Shown: piece after piece, positions 1 to 10,293 of the stretch | How the letters are laid out: each line of letters opens with the position of its first letter | Numbering within the stretch: the first letter of the stretch is position 1 | Assembly: GCA_027494165.1 (NCBI GenBank) | Contig: JAOSJM010000005.1 | Coordinates: 434,001 to 498,000 of the forward strand | DNA: 64,000 bases | Reading direction: 5' to 3' | Source of the DNA: Acidimicrobiia bacterium | GTDB taxonomy: Bacteria; Actinomycetota; Acidimicrobiia; IMCC26256; JAOSJM01 | Notes under the pieces: model-generated | What the model was told of the DNA's origin: nothing | What the model saw: the letters and a program-made list of their open reading frames with translations, nothing else | The model's database searches: none | Program-made: the position numbers and the translations under genes

Positions 1-185
1 TTGAGGTCGCTCACGGCCTGCTCCTCGACGAACAGGAGCGACATCTCGGCGGCGCCGGACACCCGCTCCTCGCCCAGCACGAACCGGGCCAGCCGCACCC
101 ACCGGCGGAGGTCGACGGGGAGCTCGCGCTGCTCGTCGGCCGCGAACACCTCGAGGTCGTCGTCGGTCGCGGGATCGCCGGTCAC
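1..185 (-). CDS. ybeY: YbeY endoribonuclease / rRNA maturation factor, N-terminal part
   Basis: Only the first ~61 codons are inside the window; the C-terminus with the zinc-binding HGxLHLxGYDH motif lies beyond position 1. The visible part starts GTG and contains the family's early pattern of acidic residues, a VDLRRWVRLA-like helix and AEMSLLFVEEQAVSDL, which matches the YbeY stretch before the conserved ...LN.. element. YbeY takes part in 16S rRNA 3'-end processing and ribosome quality control. The GTG overlaps the phoH stop by four bases (GTGA), which gives the usual phoH-ybeY translational coupling. Confidence 0.85.
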   Translation of the reverse strand, partial: MTGDPATDDDLEVFAADEQRELPVDLRRWVRLARFVLGEERVSGAAEMSLLFVEEQAVSDL

Positions 186-1150
186 CCGTCGCCCCGGTGC
201 TCGTGGCGCTCGTACGCGTCGACGATGTCCTGCACGATGCGGTGGCGCACGACGTCGCCCGAGCCCAGCTCGACGAAGGCGAGGTCCGGGATGCCCTCGA
301 GGACGGCCCGCACCGCCCGCAGCCCCGAGCGACCCCTCCCCTCGGGCAGGTCGATCTGGGTGACGTCGCCCGTCACCACGATCTTCGAGCCGAAGCCGAG
401 GCGGGTGAGGAACATCTTCATCTGCTCGGGGGTGGTGTTCTGGGCCTCGTCGAGGATGATGAAGGAGTCGTTGAGCGTCCGTCCCCGCATGTAGGCGAGC
501 GGGGCCACCTCGATCGTGCCGCGCTCCATGAGCCGGGTGACGACCTCGGGCTCGAGCATGTCGTAGAGGGCGTCGTACAGCGGCCGGAGGTAGGGGTCGA
601 CCTTGGCGAGCATGTCGCCGGGGAGGAAGCCGAGCCGCTCACCGGCCTCGACCGCCGGGCGGGTGAGGATGATCCGGTTGATCTCGCGCGCCTGGAGGGC
701 CTGCACGGCCAGGGCGACCGCCAGGTAGCTCTTGCCGGTACCGGCAGGACCGATGGCGAAGGTCACGGTGTGCGCTCGCACGGCGTCGACGTAGCGCTTC
801 TGGCCCGCGGTCTTGGGCCGGACGGACCGGCGCCCTCGCAGCACCTCGGTGGTGAGGACCTCGGTGGGGCGCTGGTCGGCCTTCAGCATCTCGATGCTCC
901 GCCCGAGCCCCTCGCGGTCGATCACGTGGCCCTGCTCGAGGAGCAGCACCATCTCCTCGAAGAGCCGGCCGACCCGCTCGGCCTCGGGCTCGTCGCCGGT
1001 GACCGTGATCTCGTTCCCGCGGACGTGGATGCTGACGGGGAACGAGGCCTCGACGAGCCGCAGCAGCTCGTCGCGCTGCCCGAGCAGGCCGACCATGAGG
1101 TGGTTGCCCGGGACGAGGATCTTGATCTGGGTAGGCGACGGGGTCGTCAC
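182..1150 (-). CDS. phoH: PhoH-like ATPase
   Basis: 322-residue PhoH family protein, a P-loop NTPase that usually sits next to ybeY and is linked to RNA metabolism. The Walker A motif GPAGTGKSYLAVA is near residue 140; the Walker B-like ILDEAQN and the following VTGDVTQIDLP are typical of the family. I start it at the GTG at 1150 (VTTPSPTQIKILVPG): the reading frame stays open upstream but has no family similarity there, and a TACGCT -10 box lies 10 bases before this GTG. The product is cytoplasmic. It is followed by ybeY in the same transcript. Confidence 0.93.
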   Translation of the reverse strand: MTTPSPTQIKILVPGNHLMVGLLGQRDELLRLVEASFPVSIHVRGNEITVTGDEPEAERVGRLFEEMVLLLEQGHVIDREGLGRSIEMLKADQRPTEVLTTEVLRGRRSVRPKTAGQKRYVDAVRAHTVTFAIGPAGTGKSYLAVALAVQALQAREINRIILTRPAVEAGERLGFLPGDMLAKVDPYLRPLYDALYDMLEPEVVTRLMERGTIEVAPLAYMRGRTLNDSFIILDEAQNTTPEQMKMFLTRLGFGSKIVVTGDVTQIDLPEGRGRSGLRAVRAVLEGIPDLAFVELGSGDVVRHRIVQDIVDAYERHEHRGDG

Positions 1151-1160
1151 GTCGAGTGCC

Positions 1161-1166
1161 AGCGTA
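1161..1166 (-). promoter_or_regulatory. TACGCT -10 box of phoH
   Basis: The minus strand reads TACGCT followed by 10 bases and the phoH GTG. It fits the TANNNT-plus-6-to-10 spacing seen before many genes in this window. No convincing -35 is visible. Confidence 0.55.
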
Positions 1167-1247
1167 CCGCTCCGGTGCGCCCGCGGCTCGCGTGGACGCG
1201 TGACCCCCGCGCCGGAGCCACCGGCTCGCCCGATCGGCCCCGGTCGC

Positions 1248-1742
1248 TCAGGCCCCGGCGCGCAGGCCGAGCTGCGACAGCCGGACGCCGAGCTCCTCGG
1301 GGCTCCGGCCCAGGACCGCGGCGAGCACCCGCAGGTCGTCGCGCCGGATGGTGAGGAGCCGGCCGTTGAAGTCCTGCCGCTGGAGCTGGATCGTCGACGC
1401 GTACCTCGACAGCACCTGGGCGTCGGGGTCGTCGAGCTCGTGCAGCCGCACGAGGTCGATCGTGAACCCACCCTCCGCGTCGAGGATCTCGGCCCCGGCC
1501 TCGGTGAGGTTGATCTCGATGTCGGCTTCCCTCGGCAGCAGCTGGTCGGCGGGCACGTCGTAGATCTCCGCGAGCCGCAGCAGCCGCGGCACCGAGATCG
1601 CGCGTTCCCCCCGCTCGTAGGCCCCGAGGACCGACGCCTTGAACTCGAGCTCCGACTTGGCCTCGACGTCGTGGAGCGACAGCCCCTTCTGGCGCCGAAT
1701 CGCCCGAAGCCGTTCCCCTACTCGCGTTCCGCTCGTTCCCAC
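1248..1742 (-). CDS. BldD-like XRE-family transcriptional regulator
   Basis: 164 residues. An N-terminal helix-turn-helix (about residues 8-65, RLRAIRRQKGLSLHDVEAKS onwards, with AYERGERAISVPRL) closely resembles streptomycete BldD. The C-terminal half (YASTIQLQRQDFNGRLLTIR then RDD) aligns with the BldD domain that binds tetrameric cyclic di-GMP. BldD uses RGD-x8-RxDD; here the motif reads RQD-x8-RRDD, so all charged residues are kept and only the Gly is replaced. The start GTG at 1742 has a GGGAG ribosome site 7 bases upstream and a TACGCT -10 box about 31 bases upstream. In actinomycetes BldD represses developmental genes; what this homolog controls is not visible here. It precedes phoH on the same strand. 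Confidence 0.88.
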   Translation of the reverse strand: MGTSGTRVGERLRAIRRQKGLSLHDVEAKSELEFKASVLGAYERGERAISVPRLLRLAEIYDVPADQLLPREADIEINLTEAGAEILDAEGGFTIDLVRLHELDDPDAQVLSRYASTIQLQRQDFNGRLLTIRRDDLRVLAAVLGRSPEELGVRLSQLGLRAGA

Positions 1743-1773
1743 GCTCGCGCTCCCATGCCCGTTCGCCCCGCTC

Positions 1774-1779
1774 AGCGTA
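1774..1779 (-). promoter_or_regulatory. TACGCT -10 box of the BldD-like gene
   Basis: TACGCT on the minus strand lies 31 bases before the GTG start, leaving a short leader that contains the GGGAG ribosome-binding site. It is in the 118-base gap between rsmE and the regulator gene; nothing else is visible in that gap. Confidence 0.45.
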
Positions 1780-1860
1780 CCAACTTCGCGACGTAAGGTC
1801 ACGCCGTGCGCGCGATCCGCGTGCGAATTGGCCCGGTGCGTCACAACGAGGTGACCGGGG

Positions 1861-2553
1861 TCACACCCTTCGCGTGGTGAGCGCCGCGGCGACGGCCAGC
1901 GCGGCCGTCTCCGCCCGCAACACGTGCGGGCCGACGCGCAGCGTCGCGACCGGCGACAGCGCCTCGACCTCGGACGCCTCGACGCCTCCCTCGGGTCCCA
2001 CGACGACGAGCCACTCCCCACCCGCGGGCGGGGCGAGCGCGCCAAGGGGATCCCCCGCCCGGTCCGCCACGACCACCGCGGGGTGCCCGGCCAGCGAGCA
2101 CAGCGGGGCGAGATCCTCGACCTCGGGGAGCCGGGCCCGCCGGCACTGCGCCGCCGCCGCCCGGACCACCCGTCGCAGCCGCCCGACGCCCTCGGTGGCC
2201 CGCTCCCCCTGCCAGCGCGCCACCGAGCGCGCCGCGGTGACGGGAAGGATCCGGTCGACGCCCAGCTCGGTGAGCTTCTGCACCACCAGCTCGGGGTGGC
2301 CGCCCTTCGTGAGGGCGAAGGCCACGGCGAGCCCCGGCCGCGGACGCGGCTCCTCCCGCACCGGCCCCGCCGCCGCGAGGCCCAGGCACCCGGGCGACGA
2401 GTCCGACACCTCGTAGGCCCGCCACCGGCCGTCGCCGTCGGCCGCCGTCACGCGCTCGCCCACCCGCAGGCGACGCACGCGCTGCAGGTGGTGGCCCTCG
2501 TCGCCGTCGACCCGGCAGACGTCGTCGAGCCCGCCGAGGAGCACGTGGGCCAC
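1861..2553 (-). CDS. rsmE: 16S rRNA (uracil1498-N3)-methyltransferase RsmE
   Basis: 230-residue SPOUT methyltransferase that methylates U1498 of 16S rRNA using SAM. The N-terminal PUA-like part has the GHHLQRVRRLRVGE motif. The C-terminal trefoil-knot motifs are LTKGGHPELVVQKLTELGVD, VVGPEGGVEASEVEAL and LRVGPHVLRAETAALAVAAA. GTG at 2553 is the only start codon between the upstream in-frame TAG and the first conserved motif. It follows dnaJ by 51 bases in the hrcA-dnaJ-rsmE cluster common in Gram-positive bacteria. Confidence 0.94.
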   Translation of the reverse strand: MAHVLLGGLDDVCRVDGDEGHHLQRVRRLRVGERVTAADGDGRWRAYEVSDSSPGCLGLAAAGPVREEPRPRPGLAVAFALTKGGHPELVVQKLTELGVDRILPVTAARSVARWQGERATEGVGRLRRVVRAAAAQCRRARLPEVEDLAPLCSLAGHPAVVVADRAGDPLGALAPPAGGEWLVVVGPEGGVEASEVEALSPVATLRVGPHVLRAETAALAVAAALTTRRV

Positions 2554-2604
2554 GGCGGGGTCGGCCGCCGCCCAGGCCGGGGAGGGGGCCCGGCTCGCCG
2601 GGCA

Positions 2605-3702
2605 CTACTGGAAGGCCGAGCGGATCCGTGAGAGGAGCCCGGGGTCGGACGGCGCGACGTCCTCGCCGCGCAGCTCGGCCAGGCGCCGCAGGAGCTCGGC
2701 TTCCTCGGGCGCCAGCTTCTTCGGTACGTCGACCTCGACCTCTACGAGCAGGTCGCCCCGGCCCCGACCCTGGAGCGAGGGCACGCCGCGCCCGGCGAGG
2801 CGCAGCACGGTCCCGGGCTGGGTCCCCGCCGGGACGTCGAGGTCCTCGGGACCGTCGAGGGTCTCGACGGCCAGCCGGGTCCCGAGCGCGGCCTGGGCCA
2901 TCGACACGCGAAGGCGGGCCACGAGGTCGCGGCCGTGCCGTTCGAGCGTCGGGTGGGGACTCACCCGCACCCCGACGTACAGGTCGCCGGGGAGACCGCC
3001 CCTGGCCGCCGCCGGTCCCCGGCCCCGCAGCCGGAGCCGCTGCCCGTCGTCGATCCCGGCCGGTACCTCGATCTCGATCGTGCGCTCCGCCACCACCCGG
3101 CCCTCGCCACCGCAGTCAGGGCACGGGTGCAGGATCCGGGTCCCCAGGGCGCCGCAGACCGCGCAGGGTGCCGCGGTCACCATCTGACCGAGCAGCGACC
3201 GCCGCACCTGGCGGACCTCCCCGGTGCCGTCGCAGACGTCGCAGCGCGACGGGTGCGTGCCCGGCTCGCAGCCGGACCCGTCGCACCGCTCGCACGCCAC
3301 CGGCATGCGGGCGTCGACGGTCGCCGAGGTTCCGAACGCGGCCTCGGCCAGGGTGATCTCGACGATCGCCTCGGCGTCGGGTCCCTTGCGCGGACCGGCC
3401 GGTCCCCGGCGCGACGCGAAGGGGTCCGCGCCGAAGAAGGCGTCGAAGATGTCCTGGATCCCGAAGCCCTCCGGCCCCGCCCGGCTCCCGTCGGGGCCGA
3501 ACATGTCGTACCGGCGGCGGCGCTCGGGCTCGCGCAGGGTCTCGTAGGCCCTCGTGACCTCCTTGAACCGGGCCTCGGCCTCGTGGTCCCCGGGGTTGGC
3601 GTCGGGATGGAGCTCACGGGCGAGGCGCCGGTACGCGCGCTTGATCTCCGCCTCGGTGGCGTTCCGGTCGACGCCGAGCAGCTCGTAGTAGTCGGTCGAC
3701 AT
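2605..3702 (-). CDS. dnaJ: Chaperone protein DnaJ (type I)
   Basis: 365 residues with the complete type I layout: J domain (residues 1-70, containing HPD in RELHPDANPG), Gly/Phe-rich linker, zinc domain with four Cys pairs (CERCDGSG, CDVCDGTG, CAVCGALG, CPDCGGEG) at about 135-195, then the substrate-binding C-terminal beta domains. It stimulates DnaK ATPase and holds unfolded clients. dnaK and grpE are not in the window, so this is the hrcA-linked second DnaJ arrangement typical of actinobacteria. It starts ATG, 13 bases after the hrcA stop. Confidence 0.96.
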   Translation of the reverse strand: MSTDYYELLGVDRNATEAEIKRAYRRLARELHPDANPGDHEAEARFKEVTRAYETLREPERRRRYDMFGPDGSRAGPEGFGIQDIFDAFFGADPFASRRGPAGPRKGPDAEAIVEITLAEAAFGTSATVDARMPVACERCDGSGCEPGTHPSRCDVCDGTGEVRQVRRSLLGQMVTAAPCAVCGALGTRILHPCPDCGGEGRVVAERTIEIEVPAGIDDGQRLRLRGRGPAAARGGLPGDLYVGVRVSPHPTLERHGRDLVARLRVSMAQAALGTRLAVETLDGPEDLDVPAGTQPGTVLRLAGRGVPSLQGRGRGDLLVEVEVDVPKKLAPEEAELLRRLAELRGEDVAPSDPGLLSRIRSAFQ

Positions 3703-3715
3703 CAGCAGCTCCGCA

Positions 3716-4726
3716 TCACGTCGACAGCGTGCGACCGAGCTGCTGCGAGACGGCGGCCACGGCGGCGAGCGCGTGCACGTAGTCCATGCGGGTCGGTCCC
3801 AGCACGCCGACCGTCCCGACGGACTCGCCGTCGATCTCGTAGGGGGCGAGCACGAGGGAGCAGTCGCGCAGCTCCTCCAGGTCGTTCTCGGAGCCGATGC
3901 TCACCGTCAGGCCCCGGTCGAGCAGGTCGCGCGCCAGCGCCACGACGACGACGTGGTGCTCGAGCATCTCGAGGAGCCGCGCCGCCGTCTCGGCGGTGGG
4001 GAAGGCCTCCTGCTCGGCCGCGAGGCGACCCATCCCCCCGACGTACATCTCGGCCGAGCGGACCGAGGCTCGCGCCAGCAGGGCCTCGTGGAGGGTGGCG
4101 ACGAGCCGGTCGGTCTCGGGGTCACCGGTGGCGTCGGGCACGGGGAGGTCGGTCAGGGCCGCACCGCCCAGCCCGCCCGCCAGCGAGGCCGTGGCCGCCG
4201 AGGCCCTGGCGTCGTCGACGTCGGCCTCGAGGTGCACGACCTCCTTCTCGACGACGCCGTTCGACAGGACCACGACGACCATGACCACGTTGGGCTGGAG
4301 CGGGACCACCTGCACGCTGCGGACACGGGCGACGTCGGGCTGGGGGCCGACCACGACCGCCGCGTGGTGGGTGAGCCCCGAGAGGAGCTGGCTCGTCTCG
4401 TGGAGCAGGTCCTCGAGGGCCCGGTGGGCGTTGGTGAAGAAGTCGCGCACGGCCCGCGCCTGACCGCGGGGCAGGTCGCCGAGCCGGGTGCAGTGGTCGA
4501 CGAAGAAGCGGTACCCCCGGTCCGTGGGGATCCGCCCGGCCGACGTGTGCGGTTGGGCGATGTACCCCTCGCGCTCCAGCAACGTCATGTCGTTGCGGAC
4601 GGTGGCGCTGGACACCCCGAGCCGCTGGGAGCGGGCCACGGTCTGGGAGCCCACGGGCTGGGCCGTGGCGACGTAGTGCTCCACGATCGCTCGCAGGATC
4701 GCGGCCTTCCGGTCGTCCAGCGCCAT
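3716..4726 (-). CDS. hrcA: Heat-inducible transcriptional repressor HrcA
   Basis: 336 residues. The N-terminal winged helix (about 1-75) carries the typical VEHYVATAQPVGSQTVA and GVSSATVRNDMTLLEREGYI motifs, followed by HTSAGRIPTDRGYRFFVD. The rest is the GAF-like sensing domain with YIGSENDL-type and GxVGVLGPTRMDY motifs near the end. HrcA represses class I heat-shock genes by binding CIRCE; I see no CIRCE element in this window. The ATG at 4726 is chosen over one five codons upstream because the conserved part begins there. Confidence 0.94.
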   Translation of the reverse strand: MALDDRKAAILRAIVEHYVATAQPVGSQTVARSQRLGVSSATVRNDMTLLEREGYIAQPHTSAGRIPTDRGYRFFVDHCTRLGDLPRGQARAVRDFFTNAHRALEDLLHETSQLLSGLTHHAAVVVGPQPDVARVRSVQVVPLQPNVVMVVVVLSNGVVEKEVVHLEADVDDARASAATASLAGGLGGAALTDLPVPDATGDPETDRLVATLHEALLARASVRSAEMYVGGMGRLAAEQEAFPTAETAARLLEMLEHHVVVVALARDLLDRGLTVSIGSENDLEELRDCSLVLAPYEIDGESVGTVGVLGPTRMDYVHALAAVAAVSQQLGRTLST

Positions 4727-4793
4727 GGTCACCACCACCACCCGGAGCCGCCCACGCGACGGGTCGGTACCCGATCCCGGCGGCTGGCAGTCG

Positions 4794-4799
4794 ATTCTA
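4794..4799 (-). promoter_or_regulatory. Possible -10 box (TAGAAT) for hrcA-dnaJ-rsmE
   Basis: The minus strand reads TAGAAT 67 bases before the hrcA ATG, overlapping the end of hemW. It matches TANNNT but would leave a relatively long leader; no -35 was recognised. Confidence 0.3.
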
Positions 4800-5958
4800 C
4801 CGAGTGCCAGCCGGGGAGGGCTGCGTCGCCGCCCCCGCCAGCAGCAGGCGCGCCGTCACCTCGGTGGCGAGCAGGCGGCCCCTCACCGTGAGCCGCACCT
4901 GGTCCCCGTCCCGGTCGAGGAGCCCGGAACCGGCCAGATCGGACACCACGGGCTCCGCCGAGGCCGAGACGCGGGCACCCGCCCGGGTCCGCAGGGCGAG
5001 GGCGAAGCGCTCCTCGGACCGGGCGGCCGGGTCCAGCCGCTCGTGGCCGGCCTCGGGTGACCGTCCCTCGGCGACGCGGCCCACGTAGCGCTCGGGGGTG
5101 CGGACGTTCCACCACCGCCGGCCGTCCTCGTGACCGTGGGCGGCGCAGCCGATGCCCACGTAGTCCCCCTGGTCCCAGTAGAGGAGGTGGTGACGGCACT
5201 CGGACCCGGGCCGGGCCCAGTTGGAGATCTCGTACCACTCGAGCCCGGCCTCGGTGAGCAGCCGGTCGGCGGCCAGGTACCGGTCGGCCAGGGTGTCGTC
5301 GTCGGGCCCCGCCTGCTCCCCGGCCGCGACCCGGCGCCCGAGCGGCGTGCCCGGCTCGACCGTGAGCGCGTAGGCGCTCAGGTGCGGGGGATCGAGCGCC
5401 AGGGCACCCTCCAGCGAGGCCCGCCAGTCGTCCGCCGTCTCACCCGGGCCGCCGTAGATCAGGTCGAGGTTGAGCGCCTCGAAGCCCGCGTCCCGGGCCC
5501 AGCCGACGGCCCGGACCACGCCGTCGGGGTCGTGGGTGCGGCCGAGGCCCGCGAGCACGTGCCGTCGCAGCGACTGCACGCCGAAGGAGAGACGGTTCAC
5601 TCCCCCGCCGGTAGGCCGCCAGCCCCGCCGGGTCGACCGCGTCGGGGTTGCACTCCACGGTCACCTCGGCGCCGTCGCGGCGGGGGATCTCGTCGAGGAT
5701 CCGCAGCAGCGAGGCGGCGGGCAGGAGCGAGGGCGTCCCGCCGCCGAAGAACACGCTCGTGGCCGGAGGCAGCCCGCCGGCCACCCTCCGGCGGAGGTCG
5801 GTGACGCAGGCGTCGACGTACTCGTCGAGGAGGTGGCCGCGGTCGGACCACGTCGCGAAGTCGCAGTAGTCGCAGCGGCGGGCGCAGAACGGGACGTGGA
5901 CGTAGACGCCGAAGGGCACGGGGTCATGGTCGCGCGCGCCGCCGCCCGCCCCGGTCAC
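4797..5958 (-). CDS. hemW: HemW-like radical SAM protein (coproporphyrinogen III oxidase-like), frame broken once
   Basis: Radical SAM protein of the HemN/HemW family (heme trafficking chaperone rather than true HemN oxidase). The N-terminal part has YVHVPFCARRCDYCDFATW, giving the CxxxCxxC cluster motif, then FFGGGTPSLLP and VECNPDAVDPAGLAAYR. The remainder (NRLSFGVQSL, NLDLIYGGPGET, YEISNWARPG) continues in another frame from about 5600. One base is missing in the C run at 5602-5606; restoring it rejoins the two halves as AAYR...GVNRLSFGVQSL. The GTG at 5958 overlaps the preceding anti-sigma stop (GTGA); a later GTG near 5918 is an alternative. It is probably intact in the organism. Confidence 0.88.
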
Positions 5959-6176
5959 GCGTGGAGGGACCGGGCGATGCGGTGCCAGAGGTCCCGGGGA
6001 GGCGGGACCGGCGGGCCCGCCAGGAGGGCAGCCGCCTCGCGGAAGAGGTCGAGACGGGCCCGGGCCACCGGATCGCACTCGACGAGCCGGTCGACGGCCC
6101 GCCGCTCCTCGGGGTCGAGCGCGTCGAGCGCGCGGATCGCGAGGAGCTCGTCGAGGTCGTGGACCGTCAGCTCCAC
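5955..6176 (-). CDS. Short anti-sigma factor (RskA N-terminal domain only)
   Basis: 73 residues, VHDLDELLAIRALDALDPEE near the N-terminus, which matches the sigma-binding domain of RskA/anti-SigK factors. Those proteins normally continue with a membrane helix and an extracytoplasmic domain; here the protein stops directly after the PPPRDLWHRIARSL segment, with no membrane segment. The GTG at 6176 overlaps the end of the sigma gene, so the pair is translationally coupled. As read it would be a soluble anti-sigma factor. No long G/C run sits at the stop that would obviously suggest a sequencing break. The family assignment rests on short similarity. Confidence 0.65.
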   Translation of the reverse strand: MELTVHDLDELLAIRALDALDPEERRAVDRLVECDPVARARLDLFREAAALLAGPPVPPPRDLWHRIARSLHA

Positions 6177-6790
6177 GACGACCCCACGCCCGCCTCGGCC
6201 AGGGTGTCCCGGAGGCGTCCCAGGCCGGACCGGATCCGGCTCTTCACGGTGCCCTCGGGCTCCCCGAGCAGCACCGCGACCTCGCGGTAGGTGTGGCCCC
6301 CGAAGTACGCCAGCTCGATGGCGGTCCGCTCGCCGTGGTTCAGCGTCTCGAGCGCCGAGCGGACGTGCTCGGCGAGGGCCGAGCCCCACACCTCGCGCTC
6401 CACGGAGTCCTCGGACCGGGGGGCGAGCCGAGCGTCTCGCTCCTCCCGACGGCGCCGCGCGGACTCCGACCGGACCAGGTCGACGCTGCGACCGTGGACC
6501 TGGGCCAGCAGGAAGGACCGCAGCGAGCCCCGCCCCGCGTCGAAGCGGCCGGGCTCGTTCCAGAGCCGGAGGAACACCTCCTGGACGATCTCCTCGGCCG
6601 ACGCCGGATCGCCCACCAGGCGCCGGGCGAGGCCGAAGGCCGCTCCGCTGTGCCGGCGGTAGGCCTCGGCGAGGGCGTCCTGGCGGGTCCCGGCGATGGC
6701 CTCGACGAGATCGCCGTCGGCCAACGTCTCGAGACCGTCGATGGGCCGATGTTCGCGCGGAGCGCCACCGTTGTCCGTACGCCCCCTCAC
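6167..6790 (-). CDS. ECF RNA polymerase sigma factor (SigK-like)
   Basis: About 207 residues. Region 2 is seen as AEAYRRHSGAAFGLARRLVG and EEIVQEVFLRLWNEPGRFD; region 4 as LNHGERTAIELAYFGGHTYR and LGEPEGTVKSRIRSGLGRLR. Region 2 and 4 wording is closest to the SigK/SigL group that pairs with RskA-type anti-sigma factors, in keeping with the next gene. GTG at 6790 is the best upstream start; a TTG about 75 bases further in is possible. The gene is divergent from the acyl-CoA dehydrogenase with an 84-base gap. The regulon is unknown. Confidence 0.86.
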   Translation of the reverse strand: MRGRTDNGGAPREHRPIDGLETLADGDLVEAIAGTRQDALAEAYRRHSGAAFGLARRLVGDPASAEEIVQEVFLRLWNEPGRFDAGRGSLRSFLLAQVHGRSVDLVRSESARRRREERDARLAPRSEDSVEREVWGSALAEHVRSALETLNHGERTAIELAYFGGHTYREVAVLLGEPEGTVKSRIRSGLGRLRDTLAEAGVGSSWS

Positions 6791-6861
6791 CGACCCGGGC
6801 GAGGACGCCCGCCGCGACGTCTGCCTCCGGTCCGTCATTCCTCGCCGCGAGGACCGCCCGC

Positions 6862-6867
6862 TAGCCT
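6862..6867 (+). promoter_or_regulatory. TAGCCT -10 box, leaderless start of acyl-CoA dehydrogenase
   Basis: TAGCCT lies exactly 7 bases before the GTG at 6875, so the transcript would begin at or very near the start codon. There is no ribosome-binding site. Confidence 0.6.
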
Positions 6868-6874
6868 GCCCGCC

Positions 6875-8023
6875 GTGGACCTCGACCTGCCCCCCGGGGC
6901 GGAGGAGCTCCGGGCCCGGGTGCGGGGCTTCCTCGCCGAGCACGCTCCGGGCGGGGTGTTCCCCGCCGACTGGAACCGCCGCCTGGCGCGCGCCGGCTAC
7001 GTCGCACCCCACTGGCCGCGGCCGTGGGGCCTCGAGGCGTCGCCCGTGGAGCAGCTCGTCATCGACGAGGAGCTCCGGGCCGCCCGGGCGCCGCGTCCCT
7101 CGAACCAGATCGGGATCGGGTGGGCCGGGCCCACGCTGCTCGTCGCCGGCTCGGCCGGGCAGCAGGAGCGCTGGCTCCCCGGGATCCTCGACGGATCGGA
7201 GATCTGGTGCCAGCTCTTCAGCGAGCCGGGCGCGGGGAGCGACCTCGCCTCGCTCACCACGCGGGCCGTGCGCGACGGCGACGAGTACGTCGTCACCGGC
7301 CAGAAGATCTGGACCACGTTCGCCCACCAGGCCCGCTTCGGGATCCTGCTCGCCCGCACCGACCCCGACGCCGAGCCGCACCGGGGCATCTCGTACCTCG
7401 TCTGCGACATGCGGTTCCCCGGCATCACGGTGCGGCCGATCCGACAGATGAACGGGATCGCCGACTTCAACGAGGTGTTCCTCGACGGCGTGCGGATCCC
7501 GGTCGACCACCTCGTGGGCGAGGAGAACGACGGCTGGCGGCTGGCCAAGGTGACGCTGGGCAACGAGCGGGTGTCGCTGTCCGGCGAAGGCGCCCTCTGG
7601 GGCATGGGGCCCACCGCCCACGACCTCGTCGACCTGGTCCGCGAGCACGGCGGCGCCGCCGATCCGCTCCTGCGCCAGCGGCTCGCCGCCCTCTACGTCG
7701 AGGCCGAGGTGCTGCGGCTCATCCGACTCCGCACCGTGTCCGCCCGCGTCCGGGGCCTCGAGCCCGGGCCCGAGGCGTCGGTGCGCAAGGCGCTGGCCGA
7801 CGAGCACGGGCAGCACGTCATGGCCCTCGCCGTGGACCTGGCCGGCGCCCACGGGATGCTCGTCGACCGCGGTCCCTGCGGCAGCACCGACCCGACCTGG
7901 CCGCTGGGGTTCCTCTTCTCACCCGCCCTCACCGTGGGGGGCGGGACCGCCCAGGTGCAGCGGAACATCATCGGCGAGCGGGTGCTGGGCCTGCCCCGCG
8001 ACCCCGAGCCCTCCCGGGCCTAG
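6875..8023 (+). CDS. Acyl-CoA dehydrogenase family protein
   Basis: 382 residues with the three-part ACAD fold: N-terminal helical domain, the middle beta domain with WCQLFSEPGAGSDLASLTTRA and GQKIWTTFAHQARFGILLAR, and the C-terminal helical domain ending GGGTAQVQRNIIGERVLGLP. These are FAD-dependent enzymes oxidising acyl-CoA thioesters at the alpha-beta bond. The sequence resembles the large actinobacterial ACAD families active on sterol side chains or branched acyl groups, but the substrate cannot be told. The GTG start is set by a -10 box 7 bases upstream. It ends 10 bases from the convergent lepA stop. Confidence 0.9.
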   Translation: MDLDLPPGAEELRARVRGFLAEHAPGGVFPADWNRRLARAGYVAPHWPRPWGLEASPVEQLVIDEELRAARAPRPSNQIGIGWAGPTLLVAGSAGQQERWLPGILDGSEIWCQLFSEPGAGSDLASLTTRAVRDGDEYVVTGQKIWTTFAHQARFGILLARTDPDAEPHRGISYLVCDMRFPGITVRPIRQMNGIADFNEVFLDGVRIPVDHLVGEENDGWRLAKVTLGNERVSLSGEGALWGMGPTAHDLVDLVREHGGAADPLLRQRLAALYVEAEVLRLIRLRTVSARVRGLEPGPEASVRKALADEHGQHVMALAVDLAGAHGMLVDRGPCGSTDPTWPLGFLFSPALTVGGGTAQVQRNIIGERVLGLPRDPEPSRA

Positions 8024-8033
8024 CTCCCCGGCC

Positions 8034-9818
<1,785 letters not shown>

Positions 9819-9930
9819 GGGGTGGGATGCTCCGGGGTGCTCCGCCGGCGGGAGAGGCCGGTCCGGACCCACATTGTCGCGGGTGGGGAGCTCCGGGCCG
9901 GCACGGTGCGACGGACGCCGCCGCCGCTGC

Positions 9931-9936
9931 TACCCT
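9931..9936 (+). promoter_or_regulatory. TACCCT -10 box of rpsT
   Basis: TACCCT is 38 bases before the rpsT ATG, leaving a short leader with a GGAG ribosome-binding site. Confidence 0.5.
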
Positions 9937-9974
9937 GACCGGGTTCCGGCACCGTCCCTCGGAGCATCACGCGC

Positions 9975-10253
9975 ATGGCGAACATCCAGAGCCAGAAGAA
10001 GCGGAACCGCCAGAACGAGAAGCGGCGACTCCGCAACAAGGCCGTCCGCTCCGAGCTCAAGACGCGGGTCAAGGCCGCCCGCCAGGCGGTCGAGACCGGC
10101 GCCGACGACACCACCGAGAAGGTCCGGGCCGCCCAGAAGCGGATCGACAAGGCCGGTGCGAAGGGCACGATCCACAGGAACCAGGCCGCGCGGAGGACGT
10201 CCCGCCTCATGAAGCGGACCGCTGCGGCGACCGGCGGCTCCGACGGCGCCTGA
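9975..10253 (+). CDS. rpsT: 30S ribosomal protein S20
   Basis: 92 residues, strongly basic: [18 protein letters not shown] at the start and [13 protein letters not shown] near the end, typical of bS20, which binds 16S rRNA helix 9 and h44. It is divergent from lepA, its common neighbour. A short alanine/glycine-rich acidic tail follows the family core. Confidence 0.97.
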   Translation: MANIQSQKKRNRQNEKRRLRNKAVRSELKTRVKAARQAVETGADDTTEKVRAAQKRIDKAGAKGTIHRNQAARRTSRLMKRTAAATGGSDGA

Positions 10254-10293
10254 CCGGCCCTCGTCCCGACCGGTCCGCCGACCCACCCCCACC

